Under the pieces are notes generated by a model. That model saw only the letters and a list, made by a program, of their open reading frames with translations. It was not told the DNA's origin and ran no database searches. From contig JAUHWG010000023.1 of NCBI GenBank assembly GCA_030424595.1, positions 1-64,000 of the forward strand: 64,000 nucleotides of DNA, in the 5' to 3' direction. The position numbers were made by a program, and so were the translations under genes. The DNA comes from Polyangia bacterium. Its GTDB lineage: Bacteria > Myxococcota_A > Polyangia > Nannocystales > Nannocystaceae. Below are positions 1 to 7,381 of the stretch, piece by piece. Within the stretch, counting starts at the first letter, position 1, and the number at the start of each line of letters is the position of its first letter.

Positions 1-335
1 TCTCGCCAGCGCCGCTCGTCGACCACGCTCTCGAGCCCGCGCAGCTCGTCCAACGCCTCCCAGGCCGCTCGATCGAAGAGCCCTGGAGGCGATGTCGGCG
101 GCAGCCCAGCCTCCTCCCGGAAGCAGGTGAAGAGCTCGTAGTCCGCGAGACCTCGCGGGTAGCCGAGCTCCCGAAGGCGGCGCCTCGCCTCGACCAGGCG
201 AGGCTCGTAGTCCTCGCGATAGGCCGACACCCTCGGCACGTTGGGCGCGACCCCTGTCACCCGCTGAGCGCGGAGGAGGACATCGCCGAGCCCAGCGAGC
301 GCGTCGACGTCCGTGCTCGGGGCCCTGCTCCCCAC
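1..335 (-). CDS. Hypothetical protein, 3' part cut by window edge
   Basis: An open frame runs from a GTG at 335 off the left edge, giving about 111 visible residues. It starts 6 bp after the stop of the gene at 342-671, so the two are probably co-transcribed. The visible part is charged and helical, with segments such as VSAYREDYEPRLVEARRRL and ADYELFTCFREEAG, and it shows the G/C third-position bias of real genes here. No signal peptide or membrane segment is seen. I do not recognise the family. The GTG is chosen because an in-frame TAG (the neighbour's stop) lies just upstream. Confidence 0.55.
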   Translation of the reverse strand, partial: MGSRAPSTDVDALAGLGDVLLRAQRVTGVAPNVPRVSAYREDYEPRLVEARRRLRELGYPRGLADYELFTCFREEAGLPPTSPPGLFDRAAWEALDELRGLESVVDERRWR

Positions 336-341
336 GCGATC

Positions 342-671
342 CTACTTGCCCAGGAGACCGCTGAACATCTTGACGATCGCCAGCCGACCGTTCTGGGCGC
401 TCTCGATCGCCGCGGAGTGGAGCTCCAGGAGATCGCCGAGGTTGGTCAGCTCCGGGTCCCCAGATCGAAAGTTGACCGTGTCGTAGTCGGCCTTGATCTG
501 AGTCGCGGCCGCGAGCACGACCTTGCCTCCGGTCGGCTTGAACGAAGCCCAGTCGATCTCCCCGCTCTCGGTGATCACCTGCTCAAGGCTCCCCGTGTAG
601 GTCAGCACCTCGAGGCTCGAGAGATCCTTGATGCTGTCCGTAAAATTTCCAACCGCTTCTTTCAAACTCAT
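342..671 (-). CDS. Small hypothetical protein of a local four-member family
   Basis: A 109-residue soluble protein with an ATG start and no signal peptide. Residues 18-108 align by eye with the product at 1781-2188. Shared points are an SSLEV/SSAVEL start, a central strand (ATQIKADYDTV here, ATSINLIEGDI there) and a C-terminal helix beginning at a His and ending in a hydrophobic SGLL/SELGSAL stretch. The motif is a weak form of the T-x-I-x-L-x-GD signature seen in the genes at 2198 and 3252. It is followed after 6 bp by the partial gene at 1-335. Function is unknown. It is probably real on codon bias and on the paralogy. Confidence 0.7.
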   Translation of the reverse strand: MSLKEAVGNFTDSIKDLSSLEVLTYTGSLEQVITESGEIDWASFKPTGGKVVLAAATQIKADYDTVNFRSGDPELTNLGDLLELHSAAIESAQNGRLAIVKMFSGLLGK

Positions 672-796
672 CGACGTCCTCCAGCTCCCACTAGGCGAGG
701 CAAGTGTCCTCGCGGCCCGAGGCTATCACCATCGCCGCCCGACCTGCGGGCGACGCGAACGTTGTCGCGACCTCTCGCCGGCGGCGACAATGCGCG

Positions 797-944
797 CCTC
801 AGGGCGCTGCGGTGAAAGCCCCGTGTGCTCTCGCGCCGCAATCGTCGGCCCTCTCGGCCTCCGACGAAGCGCCGCTGAACCGGGCGGTACCGCAAGTTGT
901 ACCGGCGACGAGAGGCCGCGCTGACTTTCGCCACAGGCTCCTAG
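797..944. repeat. Dispersed inverted-repeat element, copy 1 (diverged)
   Basis: About 148 bp with the same layout as the copies at 50593 and 59126: a left arm containing CCGTGTGCTCTCGCGCCGCA, a central part, and a right arm ending in GACTTTCGCCACAGG and CTAG at 941-944. The right arm is roughly the reverse complement of the left. It fills most of the gap between the divergent genes at 342-671 and 976-1563. No coding potential is seen, so it looks MITE- or REP-like. Confidence 0.65.
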
Positions 945-975
945 CCCTGACCGTGAGACATGCGGCCGCGTCTCG

Positions 976-1563
976 GTGCAGAATCGGCCGGTGAAGACGA
1001 CCACCATCCTGCTCCTCAGCGGGAGCACGCGTGCGGGCTCGACCAACTCCGCCGCTCTCCGCAGCGCTCACGCGAACGCGCCCGTGAACATCACGACGAT
1101 CCTCTACGACGGTCTCCGCGAACTACCGGCGTTCGTCGCCGATGCCGATGACGATGAGCTGGCCGCGCCCGTGATCGAGCTCCGCCGCCTCCTACAGCTC
1201 GCAGACGCGATCCTGATCTCGACCCCCGAGTACGCGGGAACGCTCCCTGGCAGCCTGAAGAACCTGCTCGACTGGACGATCCCGAACGGAGACCTCTACG
1301 CAAAGCCCGTCGCCTGGCTCAACGTCGCCGCCCCTGGACGTGGCGCCGGCGCGCTCGCGACCCTGCGCGTGGTCCTCGACTTCGCGACCGCCGAGATCAT
1401 CAGCGACGCCTGCCGCTCGATCTTCGTCGGTCGCGACGCGCTCGGCGACGATGGCCTCGTCTCCTCGGAGGAGACTCGAGAGCAGATAAACGACGTCCTC
1501 CGCTCGATCGCCGCACACGTCGCGGCTCGGGCTGAGGAGGTCGCGGTCACCAGCGGCCGATAG
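976..1563 (+). CDS. NADPH-dependent FMN reductase family protein
   Basis: A flavodoxin-like fold enzyme that would bind FMN and pass electrons from NAD(P)H to quinones, chromate or similar acceptors in the cytoplasm. The N-terminal strand ILLLSGSTRAGSTNSAALR is the family's phosphate-binding loop (GSxRxGSxN). The second signature, STPEYAGTLPGSLKNLLDW, matches the family's PEYN-x2-PGxLKNAIDW motif. Length of 195 aa is typical. The start is either GTG 976 or GTG 991; the latter gives a protein beginning five residues before the first strand. No convincing Shine-Dalgarno is seen for either. It stands alone, with the inverted-repeat element upstream and an 11-bp minisatellite directly downstream. 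Confidence 0.88.
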   Translation: MQNRPVKTTTILLLSGSTRAGSTNSAALRSAHANAPVNITTILYDGLRELPAFVADADDDELAAPVIELRRLLQLADAILISTPEYAGTLPGSLKNLLDWTIPNGDLYAKPVAWLNVAAPGRGAGALATLRVVLDFATAEIISDACRSIFVGRDALGDDGLVSSEETREQINDVLRSIAAHVAARAEEVAVTSGR

Positions 1564-1571
1564 CGGACGCC

Positions 1572-1648
1572 GCCGAACCGCTGCCGAACCGCCGCCGAAC
1601 CACCGTCGAACCGCCGCCGAACCACCGCCGAACCACCGCCGAACCGCG
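1572..1648. repeat. Minisatellite, 11-bp unit x7
   Basis: Seven head-to-tail copies of GCCGAACCRCC, with single-base variants, begin 9 bp after the stop of the FMN reductase gene. They are intergenic. The stretch 1649-1780 holds nothing else recognisable. Confidence 0.9.
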
Positions 1649-1780
1649 GCGAGTCTCCCCGAGGGCCGACACCGAGGGACACATCCGCGCAAGAGCTCGG
1701 CACCGGCCGCGAAGAATCAGCGCCTCGGGTCCGCGGACTTTCGCCGCGATCGGCGATGACGCTCCCGTATACTCGCGACG

Positions 1781-2188
1781 ATGAGCACGAGCGGCACGAC
1801 GCGCAACGCCGACGACGCTGAGGATGTGCCGCGCAAGCTCTGGGAGAAGCTCCTAAGGGGCATATCCTCGGCGGTCGAGCTCCGCGTCATCACCATCGTC
1901 AGCGACCTCCCGATCACCGGTGAGTTTCGCCGGCCCGAGGTCACGCTCCGGCCGAACACCAGCAACGCGATCGCCACCTCGATCAACCTCATCGAGGGGG
2001 ACATCACCAGCGCGGCCCCGGAGTCGATGTGGTCCCCGGATCGCGCGGTCATCCGCGAGTTTCACCAGGCGCAGATCGATCGCGGCGGTGAGATCGTGGA
2101 GCGCAATATTCGCCTGGTCAGCGAGCTCGGCTCCGCCCTCGCGAAGGCGATCGGCGAGCTTCGCAGCCTCGAGTCGGACGACAGCTAG
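1781..2188 (+). CDS. Small hypothetical protein of a local four-member family
   Basis: A 135-residue soluble protein with an ATG start. Residues about 29-120 carry the local family's domain: the strand TSINLIEGDI (67-76), an SPD, a His at 95 and a long C-terminal helix. It is the first gene of a three-gene run, with the next start 9 bp after its stop. The same motif recurs as TAVQIDGDV in the second gene and TLIQLDGDI in the third, which argues for one functional unit. No homology to a named family is recognised, so no biochemical role can be assigned. Confidence 0.75.
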   Translation: MSTSGTTRNADDAEDVPRKLWEKLLRGISSAVELRVITIVSDLPITGEFRRPEVTLRPNTSNAIATSINLIEGDITSAAPESMWSPDRAVIREFHQAQIDRGGEIVERNIRLVSELGSALAKAIGELRSLESDDS

Positions 2189-2197
2189 GGCCCGGCG

Positions 2198-3220
2198 ATG
2201 TCAGAGCCCCACGAGCTCTTCGCCGATCTCCTCAACGTCGAGGTCAACACGATCGTCAAGCAGAGCATGACGGCGGAGAAGATGCCCTCTCTGCCCTTCG
2301 CGCTCCTCGACATCATCGCCGAGTTCGCCCACGTCCTCGCCGACGCGGGGGTCGATCTGCGCCCCTACCTCGGGCCGAGCCGGGAGGAGTGCTGGGCCCG
2401 GATCGAGGCCCGGTCAAGGCGGGAGGATCGCGGCCAGAGCGATGACGCCGAGGCCCAGCGGGATCACATCGCGGAGGCCCGAGCGACCTACCGGGCGGTC
2501 AGCGGCGACGATGCGCCGGGGGATGGCTCGCGGTCAGGCGCCTCCGAGTACGACGCTGCGCTCTTCAACTGTCTCCCCGATCTCTGGCCCGCGTTCACCG
2601 GCCTCCACGCGGTGAGCGAAGCCCCCGCAGACTCCCCCTGTCCCTTCGCGATGACCCGCGTCAACAACGGCTGGGACACCTTCGAGCGCCTGCGGATCGC
2701 CGCCCTGCTCGCCCAGCCCCACCTCGCCGCTCGCCACCAGATCCTGATCGCCCGGATCGCCGGGAGCTGCTCCCGCCTCAAGTACATCATCCAAGGCCTT
2801 GAACAGCGCTGCAGACGGCCGCCGAGGGAGCTCCGCGCGTGGCTCCGCCTGCGCACGGAGCGAGGCCCGGCCTACGCCACCCTCGGGGCTCTGATCCCCA
2901 AGACCCGCAACGAGCTGCTGGGCGGCGCGCTTCGCCACAAGCGGATCCCCCACCTCCTGCGGACCGAAGATCTCGCGACGGTCCGCAAGATCTGGGAGGT
3001 CGGCACCGAGCTCGTCCTCGTCCAGACCGCGGTCCAGATCGACGGCGACGTCGTCACCCGGATCTCAGAGACCCTGCTCTCCACAGAGATGGCCGAGGTC
3101 CACGCGCTCGTGCTCAAGGCCCACCACGAGAACGTCGCCACCGGCCTCACCCACTGGCGAGCGTTGGTCGAGGTCGCCGTCGAGCTGGTGACCAAGGTCT
3201 TCGGTCGCAAGGCGCTCTGA
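2198..3220 (+). CDS. Hypothetical protein ending in the local family domain
   Basis: A 340-residue, mostly helical protein without a signal peptide. Roughly residues 1-230 are a unique region with a charged linker near 85-120. Residues 255-340 repeat the domain of the neighbouring small proteins: VQTAVQIDGDVV at about 275-286, then a His-rich helix (EVHALVLKAHHENV) and an amphipathic C-terminus. It sits 9 bp after the gene at 1781-2188 and 31 bp before the gene at 3252. The larger N-terminal part may be an effector or binding module, but nothing diagnostic is visible. Confidence 0.75.
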   Translation: MSEPHELFADLLNVEVNTIVKQSMTAEKMPSLPFALLDIIAEFAHVLADAGVDLRPYLGPSREECWARIEARSRREDRGQSDDAEAQRDHIAEARATYRAVSGDDAPGDGSRSGASEYDAALFNCLPDLWPAFTGLHAVSEAPADSPCPFAMTRVNNGWDTFERLRIAALLAQPHLAARHQILIARIAGSCSRLKYIIQGLEQRCRRPPRELRAWLRLRTERGPAYATLGALIPKTRNELLGGALRHKRIPHLLRTEDLATVRKIWEVGTELVLVQTAVQIDGDVVTRISETLLSTEMAEVHALVLKAHHENVATGLTHWRALVEVAVELVTKVFGRKAL

Positions 3221-3251
3221 CGATCGAAGCTCGCCGCCACTCCCCCGCCCC

Positions 3252-3731
3252 TTGACCACCTCGACCGCGCAGACAGAGCCAGGGCTCCGAGAATTCCTCC
3301 GCGAGCTCGCGGGCGGGGGTGTTCTCCTGACCGAGCCGCTCACTGGGCTCCGCGGGGCCGAGAGCGACGACGGCGACCAGGTCGCCTTTCGCACGCTGAT
3401 CCAGCTCGACGGCGACATCTGCCTCTCGATCCATCCGCAGGCCCTCAAGTCGCCGGACTTCGCGGCCGCCTACGCCCGCCACAACGCCCGAGTCCATGAC
3501 GTCCTCGCGCGAAGGAAGGCGACGCTGCGCCGCTCGATCCGGGGCGCCAGCTGGATCTCGGGGCTCCTCGGCGGCGGGCTCGTCCTCGCCTCCGGCTCCG
3601 GGGAAGAGCTCACGCAGATGCTCCTCCCCTCGGCCTACGCCGACCTCGGCAGCGCTGCCGTCGCGCTCGCTGGCGGCCTCCTCACGTCCCGGCTCGGCCG
3701 ACTCCTCACCCGCCAGCTCCTGCGGGCCTAG
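3252..3731 (+). CDS. Family-domain protein with C-terminal membrane hairpin
   Basis: A 159-residue protein starting at TTG 3252, the only start that keeps the full domain. Residues 30-95 hold the shared domain with TLIQLDGDICLSI (48-60), SPD (68-70) and His 77. Two hydrophobic stretches follow, at about 101-114 and 132-147, suggesting a small membrane hairpin, so this member may anchor the complex. Its TAG stop is the CTAG that opens a partial copy of the dispersed inverted-repeat element, so the element may have reset the 3' end. Function is unknown. Confidence 0.7.
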   Translation: MTTSTAQTEPGLREFLRELAGGGVLLTEPLTGLRGAESDDGDQVAFRTLIQLDGDICLSIHPQALKSPDFAAAYARHNARVHDVLARRKATLRRSIRGASWISGLLGGGLVLASGSGEELTQMLLPSAYADLGSAAVALAGGLLTSRLGRLLTRQLLRA

Positions 3732-3775
3732 CAGCCCGTGCTGTCCCGTGTGCTCTCGCGGCTCGGAGCGCCGCT
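3728..3775. repeat. Partial copy of the dispersed element (left arm)
   Basis: CTAGCAGCCC, then CCCGTGTGCTCTCGCG and a diverged continuation, match the left arm of the element at 50593. No right arm is seen. The first four bases supply the stop codon of the gene at 3252-3731. Confidence 0.55.
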
Positions 3776-3840
3776 TGGTTGCCATGTGTCGACCCGGGGT
3801 GACACGCTGCGGCTCCTGCGGTGTTTCACCGAGGAACGCC

Positions 3841-4320
3841 ATGCACACCAGGACCTCCATGCCACGCACCTACCTTCGCCTCCCCCGCGCCCTCGTCTCC
3901 GCCTCGCTGCTCGCCCTCGCCGCGTCAGGGTGCGACGACACCCCGGACTGGGCCCAAGAGGCCGAGCTCGCCGCGCTGACGACCTGCGACGGGATCGAGG
4001 CGACGGCCCTCGTCGATGTCCGCGCTGTCTCCTGGTGGGACACCTCGCTCGGCCTGACCTTCGATGGGATCCACGCCGAGGACCTCCAGGCCTGCTGGAT
4101 CTATGAGCCGCTCGCCGACGGGCGCGGCCGCGGAACCCTCGCCTTAGAGGCGGCCGTGTGGCGACCGGAGCCGGGCGAGCGCACCATCGTCCGCGTCGAC
4201 GCCGCGGAGGTCCTGCACGACCACGCAGAGATCCAGGGCGGCGACGGGAAGCTCGAGTTCGTCCTGGAGGACGAGGTGCTCATGTCGACGAGCACGAATT
4301 GGGCGACCTGGGCCGACTAG
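3841..4320 (+). CDS. Hypothetical lipoprotein
   Basis: A 159-aa protein. The N-terminus is a lipoprotein signal peptide, with a basic n-region, a hydrophobic core and the lipobox LAASGC with Cys 31. The mature part (about 129 aa) is acidic and rich in aromatics, for example RAVSWWDTSLGLTFDG, and contains two further Cys, at TTCDG and QACWIY, that could pair. It is likely a small beta-rich outer-envelope lipoprotein. ATG 3841 is preferred; ATG 3859 would also keep the signal peptide. No family is recognised. Confidence 0.75.
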   Translation: MHTRTSMPRTYLRLPRALVSASLLALAASGCDDTPDWAQEAELAALTTCDGIEATALVDVRAVSWWDTSLGLTFDGIHAEDLQACWIYEPLADGRGRGTLALEAAVWRPEPGERTIVRVDAAEVLHDHAEIQGGDGKLEFVLEDEVLMSTSTNWATWAD

Positions 4321-4368
4321 CGGCTCTCCCTTCCCCGTGGAGCCCGACCGTGCGTCGCGAGAGAAATA

Positions 4369-4424
4369 GCAACCGAACAGTTGCATGTTCTAGTCCGCGC
4401 GGATATACGCAACCACAAGGTTGC
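4369..4424 (+). promoter_or_regulatory. Promoter bracketed by two ArsR-type palindromes
   Basis: Two 16-bp palindromes, GCAACCGAACAGTTGC (4369-4384) and GCAACCACAAGGTTGC (4409-4424), lie exactly 40 bp apart. Between and across them is a sigma70-like promoter: TTGCAT (4381-4386), 17 bp, then TATACG (4404-4409). Operator 1 overlaps the -35 and operator 2 covers the expected start point, two bases before the ATG at 4427. This suits autorepression by the ArsR encoded second in the operon. Confidence 0.7.
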
Positions 4425-4426
4425 AT

Positions 4427-4885
4427 ATGATGAACTCCACGACGGACCGCATCGAAAAATCCATCCACATCCGCGCCCCCCGATCCCGCGTGTGGCGGGC
4501 GCTGACCGACGCCGAGCAGTTCGGCGCGTGGTTTCTCGTCGAGCTCGACGGGCCCTTCGCGCTCGGCGAGCGGGTCACCGGTCGCCTGACCCACCCCGAT
4601 TGCGAACACTTGGCCTTCGAGGCGCAGGTGGAGCGCATGGAGCCCGAGCACGCCTTTTCATTCCGGTGGCACCCAGACGCCGCGGCGATCGAAGAGGGCT
4701 TCGGGGCCCAGTCGACGACGCTGGTCGAGTTCAACCTCGAGGAGGTCGAGGGCGGCACTCAGCTCACGGTCGTCGAGTCGGGCTTTGACAAGCTCCCCCC
4801 CGAGCGCCGCTCCGTAGCCCTGCGGATGAACACCCGCGGCTGGGACGAGCAGGTCAAGAACATCGCGGCCTATGTCGAGCGCTAG
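4427..4885 (+). CDS. SRPBCC (AHSA1-like) domain protein
   Basis: A 152-aa START-fold protein related to Activator of Hsp90 ATPase C-terminal domains. The family opening is clear (IEKSIHIRAPRSRVWRALTD, then EQFGAWFL), as is the late VVESGFDKLP followed by a C-terminal helix. Such proteins bind hydrophobic ligands in a helix-grip pocket and are very often paired with an ArsR regulator, as here: the ArsR start overlaps this stop by 14 bp. The start could be ATG 4427 or ATG 4430. The leader is only about 10 nt if the promoter call is right. The ligand is unknown. Confidence 0.88.
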   Translation: MMNSTTDRIEKSIHIRAPRSRVWRALTDAEQFGAWFLVELDGPFALGERVTGRLTHPDCEHLAFEAQVERMEPEHAFSFRWHPDAAAIEEGFGAQSTTLVEFNLEEVEGGTQLTVVESGFDKLPPERRSVALRMNTRGWDEQVKNIAAYVER

Positions 4886-5216
4886 GCCGCTCTCCTCCGC
4901 GCGGCTCGCCGACGCAGCGCCGCTCTTCGCCGCGCTCGGCGATCCAACGCGCCTGCGGATCGTCAACTTGCTCTCGGCGAGCGGGCCCGCCTCGACCTCG
5001 AACCTCTGCGGGGCGGCGAGCGTGACCCGGCAAGCCGTGACCAAACACCTGCATGTGCTCGCCGACGCAGGGCTGGTCTCGAGCGCGCGCCGAGGTCGCG
5101 AGCGGATCTGGGAGCTTCGCGCCGCGCGGCTCGACAAGGCCCGCGAATACCTCGACCGCATCGACGCCCAATGGGACGCCGCGCTCGAACGCCTCAAGGC
5201 GTTCGTCGAGGACTGA
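4872..5216 (+). CDS. ArsR-family transcriptional regulator
   Basis: A 114-aa winged-helix repressor. The family core is LFAALGDPTRLRIVNLLSA, followed by the recognition helix in SVTRQAVTKHLHVLADAGLV and the wing SSARRGRERIWEL. No Cys-x-Cys metal site is visible, so it belongs to the non-metal ArsR group usually paired with SRPBCC proteins. It overlaps the upstream SRPBCC gene, implying translational coupling. The twin palindromes at 4369-4424 are the obvious target and would give negative autoregulation. Confidence 0.92.
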   Translation: MSSARPLSSARLADAAPLFAALGDPTRLRIVNLLSASGPASTSNLCGAASVTRQAVTKHLHVLADAGLVSSARRGRERIWELRAARLDKAREYLDRIDAQWDAALERLKAFVED

Positions 5217-5349
5217 CGCCGGGGGCTACATCCGCCGCCGCATCGGCCTTCGGGAGCACGCCAAGACCGCGAACAAGCCCCGCCGACTCGGTCGCTCGCA
5301 GGCTCGTGGTGACAGGCTCGCGGTGGACGACCTGCGGACCTCGCCGGAT

Positions 5350-5389
5350 CTTGGCGTCTTGGCGTCTTGGCGTCTTGGCGTCTTGGCGC
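5350..5389. repeat. Minisatellite, 8-bp unit x5
   Basis: Five copies of CTTGGCGT (the last ends in C) between the ArsR gene and the dipeptidase gene. Non-coding, and close enough to 5431 to lie in the promoter or leader of that gene. Confidence 0.9.
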
Positions 5390-5430
5390 CGAAGTCTCCC
5401 CCCGCGCGATCACGTTGTAGAATCGCGCGG

Positions 5431-7335
5431 ATGATCGAAATCGCCCGCGCCCTCACGCTCACGCTCACCCCTCTCCTGCTCGTCGGCGGGTGCACACCGA
5501 CGCCGGCCGGGAGCGCGAGCGACTCCGCGTCGAGCAGCACCGGCGACACGGAGGGCGAGGAGCCACCGCCGCTCGAGGGCTACGCGGACCTCCACCTCCA
5601 CATGTTCGCCGAGGAGGCCTTCGGCGGCGGCTGGCTCCACGGCGAGGCGGTCGGCGCCGCCGAGGTCGCCCTCCAGCTCTGCGACGGCGGCGAGCCTGGG
5701 GACCACGCGACGCTCCGCGAGGAGATCGACCTCCTCTTCACCGGCTGCGATCAGGCGGCCCTCGACGACGCGACCGCCCAAGTTCCGCTCCTCCAGGTCC
5801 TCCTCGGGCTCGGCGGCGCCGGCGTGGCCGAGGTGCTCGGCGAGATCCCGGGGACGACCGGCGACACCGGCAAGCACACCGATCGCAAGGGGGGCTGGCC
5901 CGAGCTCGACGGCTGGCCGCGCTGGGACACCATCGCCCACCAACAGTCCTGGGAGGGCTGGCTCAAGGAAGCCTACGACTCCGGGCTGCGGATCGAGGTC
6001 ATCTCCGCGGTCAGCTTCGACTGGCTCTGCAAGGCGCTCCCGCCGGAGAACGTCGCCCGCCCGCAGTGCGACGAGATGGCGGACGTCCGGGTCCAGCTCG
6101 AGAAGGCCAACGCCTTCGCGGCCGCCAATGAGTGGGTCGAGATCGCCCTGACCGCCGAGGACGCCCGGCGGATCGTCTCGGAGAACAAGCTCGCGGTGAT
6201 CCTCAGCGTCGAGGCCTCGCACATCTTCGGCGACGGCGACTGGCGCAGCCAGCTCGACGAGCTCTACGGCCTCGGCGTCCGCACCTTCCAGCTCGTCCAC
6301 CAGCTCGACAACCGCTTCGGCGGCGCCGCCCCCCACAACACGATCTTTCACGTCGCCCAGTTCAGCGAGACCTGCCACGTCGACAGCGACTGCGGACTGA
6401 CGACCCCCGAGGTCACCCTCGGCTTCGACGTCGACGCCAACTGCCGAAACGTCCGCGGCCTGACCGAGGAGGGCCGCGAGGTGATCACCGAGATGATCGA
6501 GCGCAACATGCTCGTCGACCTCGCCCACATGTCCGAGGCGCTGGTCAAGGACGTCCACGGGATCGCCGTCGAGAACGACTACTATCCGCTCTACTTCTCC
6601 CACGCCCACTTCCGCGAGATCATGCTCCCGGCCAAGGGTGCCGAGGAGAAGACGACCCCCTCGGCGATCGTCGGCATGGTCCGGGAGACAGGCGGGATGA
6701 TCGGCCTCCGCACCGGGCCGGAGGAGGTCAACACCTACGAGCCCTCGCCCGTCGCCAACACCTGCCACGGCTCCACGCGCTCCTTCGCCCAGGCCTACGA
6801 CTTCGGGCGGATGGGCCTCAAGGTCGCGATCGGCCTCGGCTCGGACTTCAACGGGTTCATCCAGCAGACCCGCCCGCGCTTCGGCGAGTACGCCTGCACC
6901 GCCTCGTTCACCGAAGAGGGGCAATGCCAGGCTCGCGACGAGCGCAACGAGGGCAAGGGCACCACAGTCTCGGACTTTGACCAGTGGGGCCTCGCCCATA
7001 TCGGCACCCTCGGCGCCCTCATCGACGACCTCGAGCAGCACGGCAGCGACACCGCCCCGCTGCGCAGCTCCGCCGACGACTTTGTCCGGATGTGGGAGCG
7101 CGCCAGCGGTGAGCGCAGCGGCCCGGCGGAGGACATCTCCGACATGGACGCCTCCGGCGTGACGATCCTCCCCTCCCACGCGGCCCGCCGCGCGGAGCTG
7201 CCGACGGAGTGCGACAGGGCCTATTGCCCCGACTCCCTGCTCACCGGCGACTCCTGCCGCTTTGACGCCGAGTGCGAGAGCGGAGCCTGCGCTGGCGCGG
7301 GCGAGTGCGGGATGCCCCGCGGCGCCTGCGAGTGA
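5431..7335 (+). CDS. M19-family membrane dipeptidase-like lipoprotein
   Basis: A 634-aa amidohydrolase-fold protein. Residues 1-21 are a lipoprotein signal (lipobox LVGGC), followed by a Ser/Thr/acidic linker to about 48. The metal-site HxH is YADLHLHMF (51-59). Later renal-dipeptidase signatures are ILSVEASHIFGDGD with the bridging Glu, LYGLGVRTFQLVH, GLTEEGREVITEMIERNMLVD-type text, FSHAHFREIM and IGLGSDFNGF. The C-terminus adds a small Cys-rich tail (CRFDAECESGACAG) typical of myxobacterial surface proteins. It is predicted to hydrolyse dipeptides or related amides at the cell surface. It is longer than the usual 350-400 aa because of inserts and the tail. Start at ATG 5431 on the signal peptide. 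Confidence 0.9.
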   Translation: MIEIARALTLTLTPLLLVGGCTPTPAGSASDSASSSTGDTEGEEPPPLEGYADLHLHMFAEEAFGGGWLHGEAVGAAEVALQLCDGGEPGDHATLREEIDLLFTGCDQAALDDATAQVPLLQVLLGLGGAGVAEVLGEIPGTTGDTGKHTDRKGGWPELDGWPRWDTIAHQQSWEGWLKEAYDSGLRIEVISAVSFDWLCKALPPENVARPQCDEMADVRVQLEKANAFAAANEWVEIALTAEDARRIVSENKLAVILSVEASHIFGDGDWRSQLDELYGLGVRTFQLVHQLDNRFGGAAPHNTIFHVAQFSETCHVDSDCGLTTPEVTLGFDVDANCRNVRGLTEEGREVITEMIERNMLVDLAHMSEALVKDVHGIAVENDYYPLYFSHAHFREIMLPAKGAEEKTTPSAIVGMVRETGGMIGLRTGPEEVNTYEPSPVANTCHGSTRSFAQAYDFGRMGLKVAIGLGSDFNGFIQQTRPRFGEYACTASFTEEGQCQARDERNEGKGTTVSDFDQWGLAHIGTLGALIDDLEQHGSDTAPLRSSADDFVRMWERASGERSGPAEDISDMDASGVTILPSHAARRAELPTECDRAYCPDSLLTGDSCRFDAECESGACAGAGECGMPRGACE

Positions 7336-7381
7336 CCGAAGGCGCGAGCCGCCTCATCAACGACCTGACCGCCACCCCGCG

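Noticed and set aside
5410-7179. 589-codon minus-strand frame
   Set aside because: Antisense to the M19 dipeptidase gene, which has clear family motifs.
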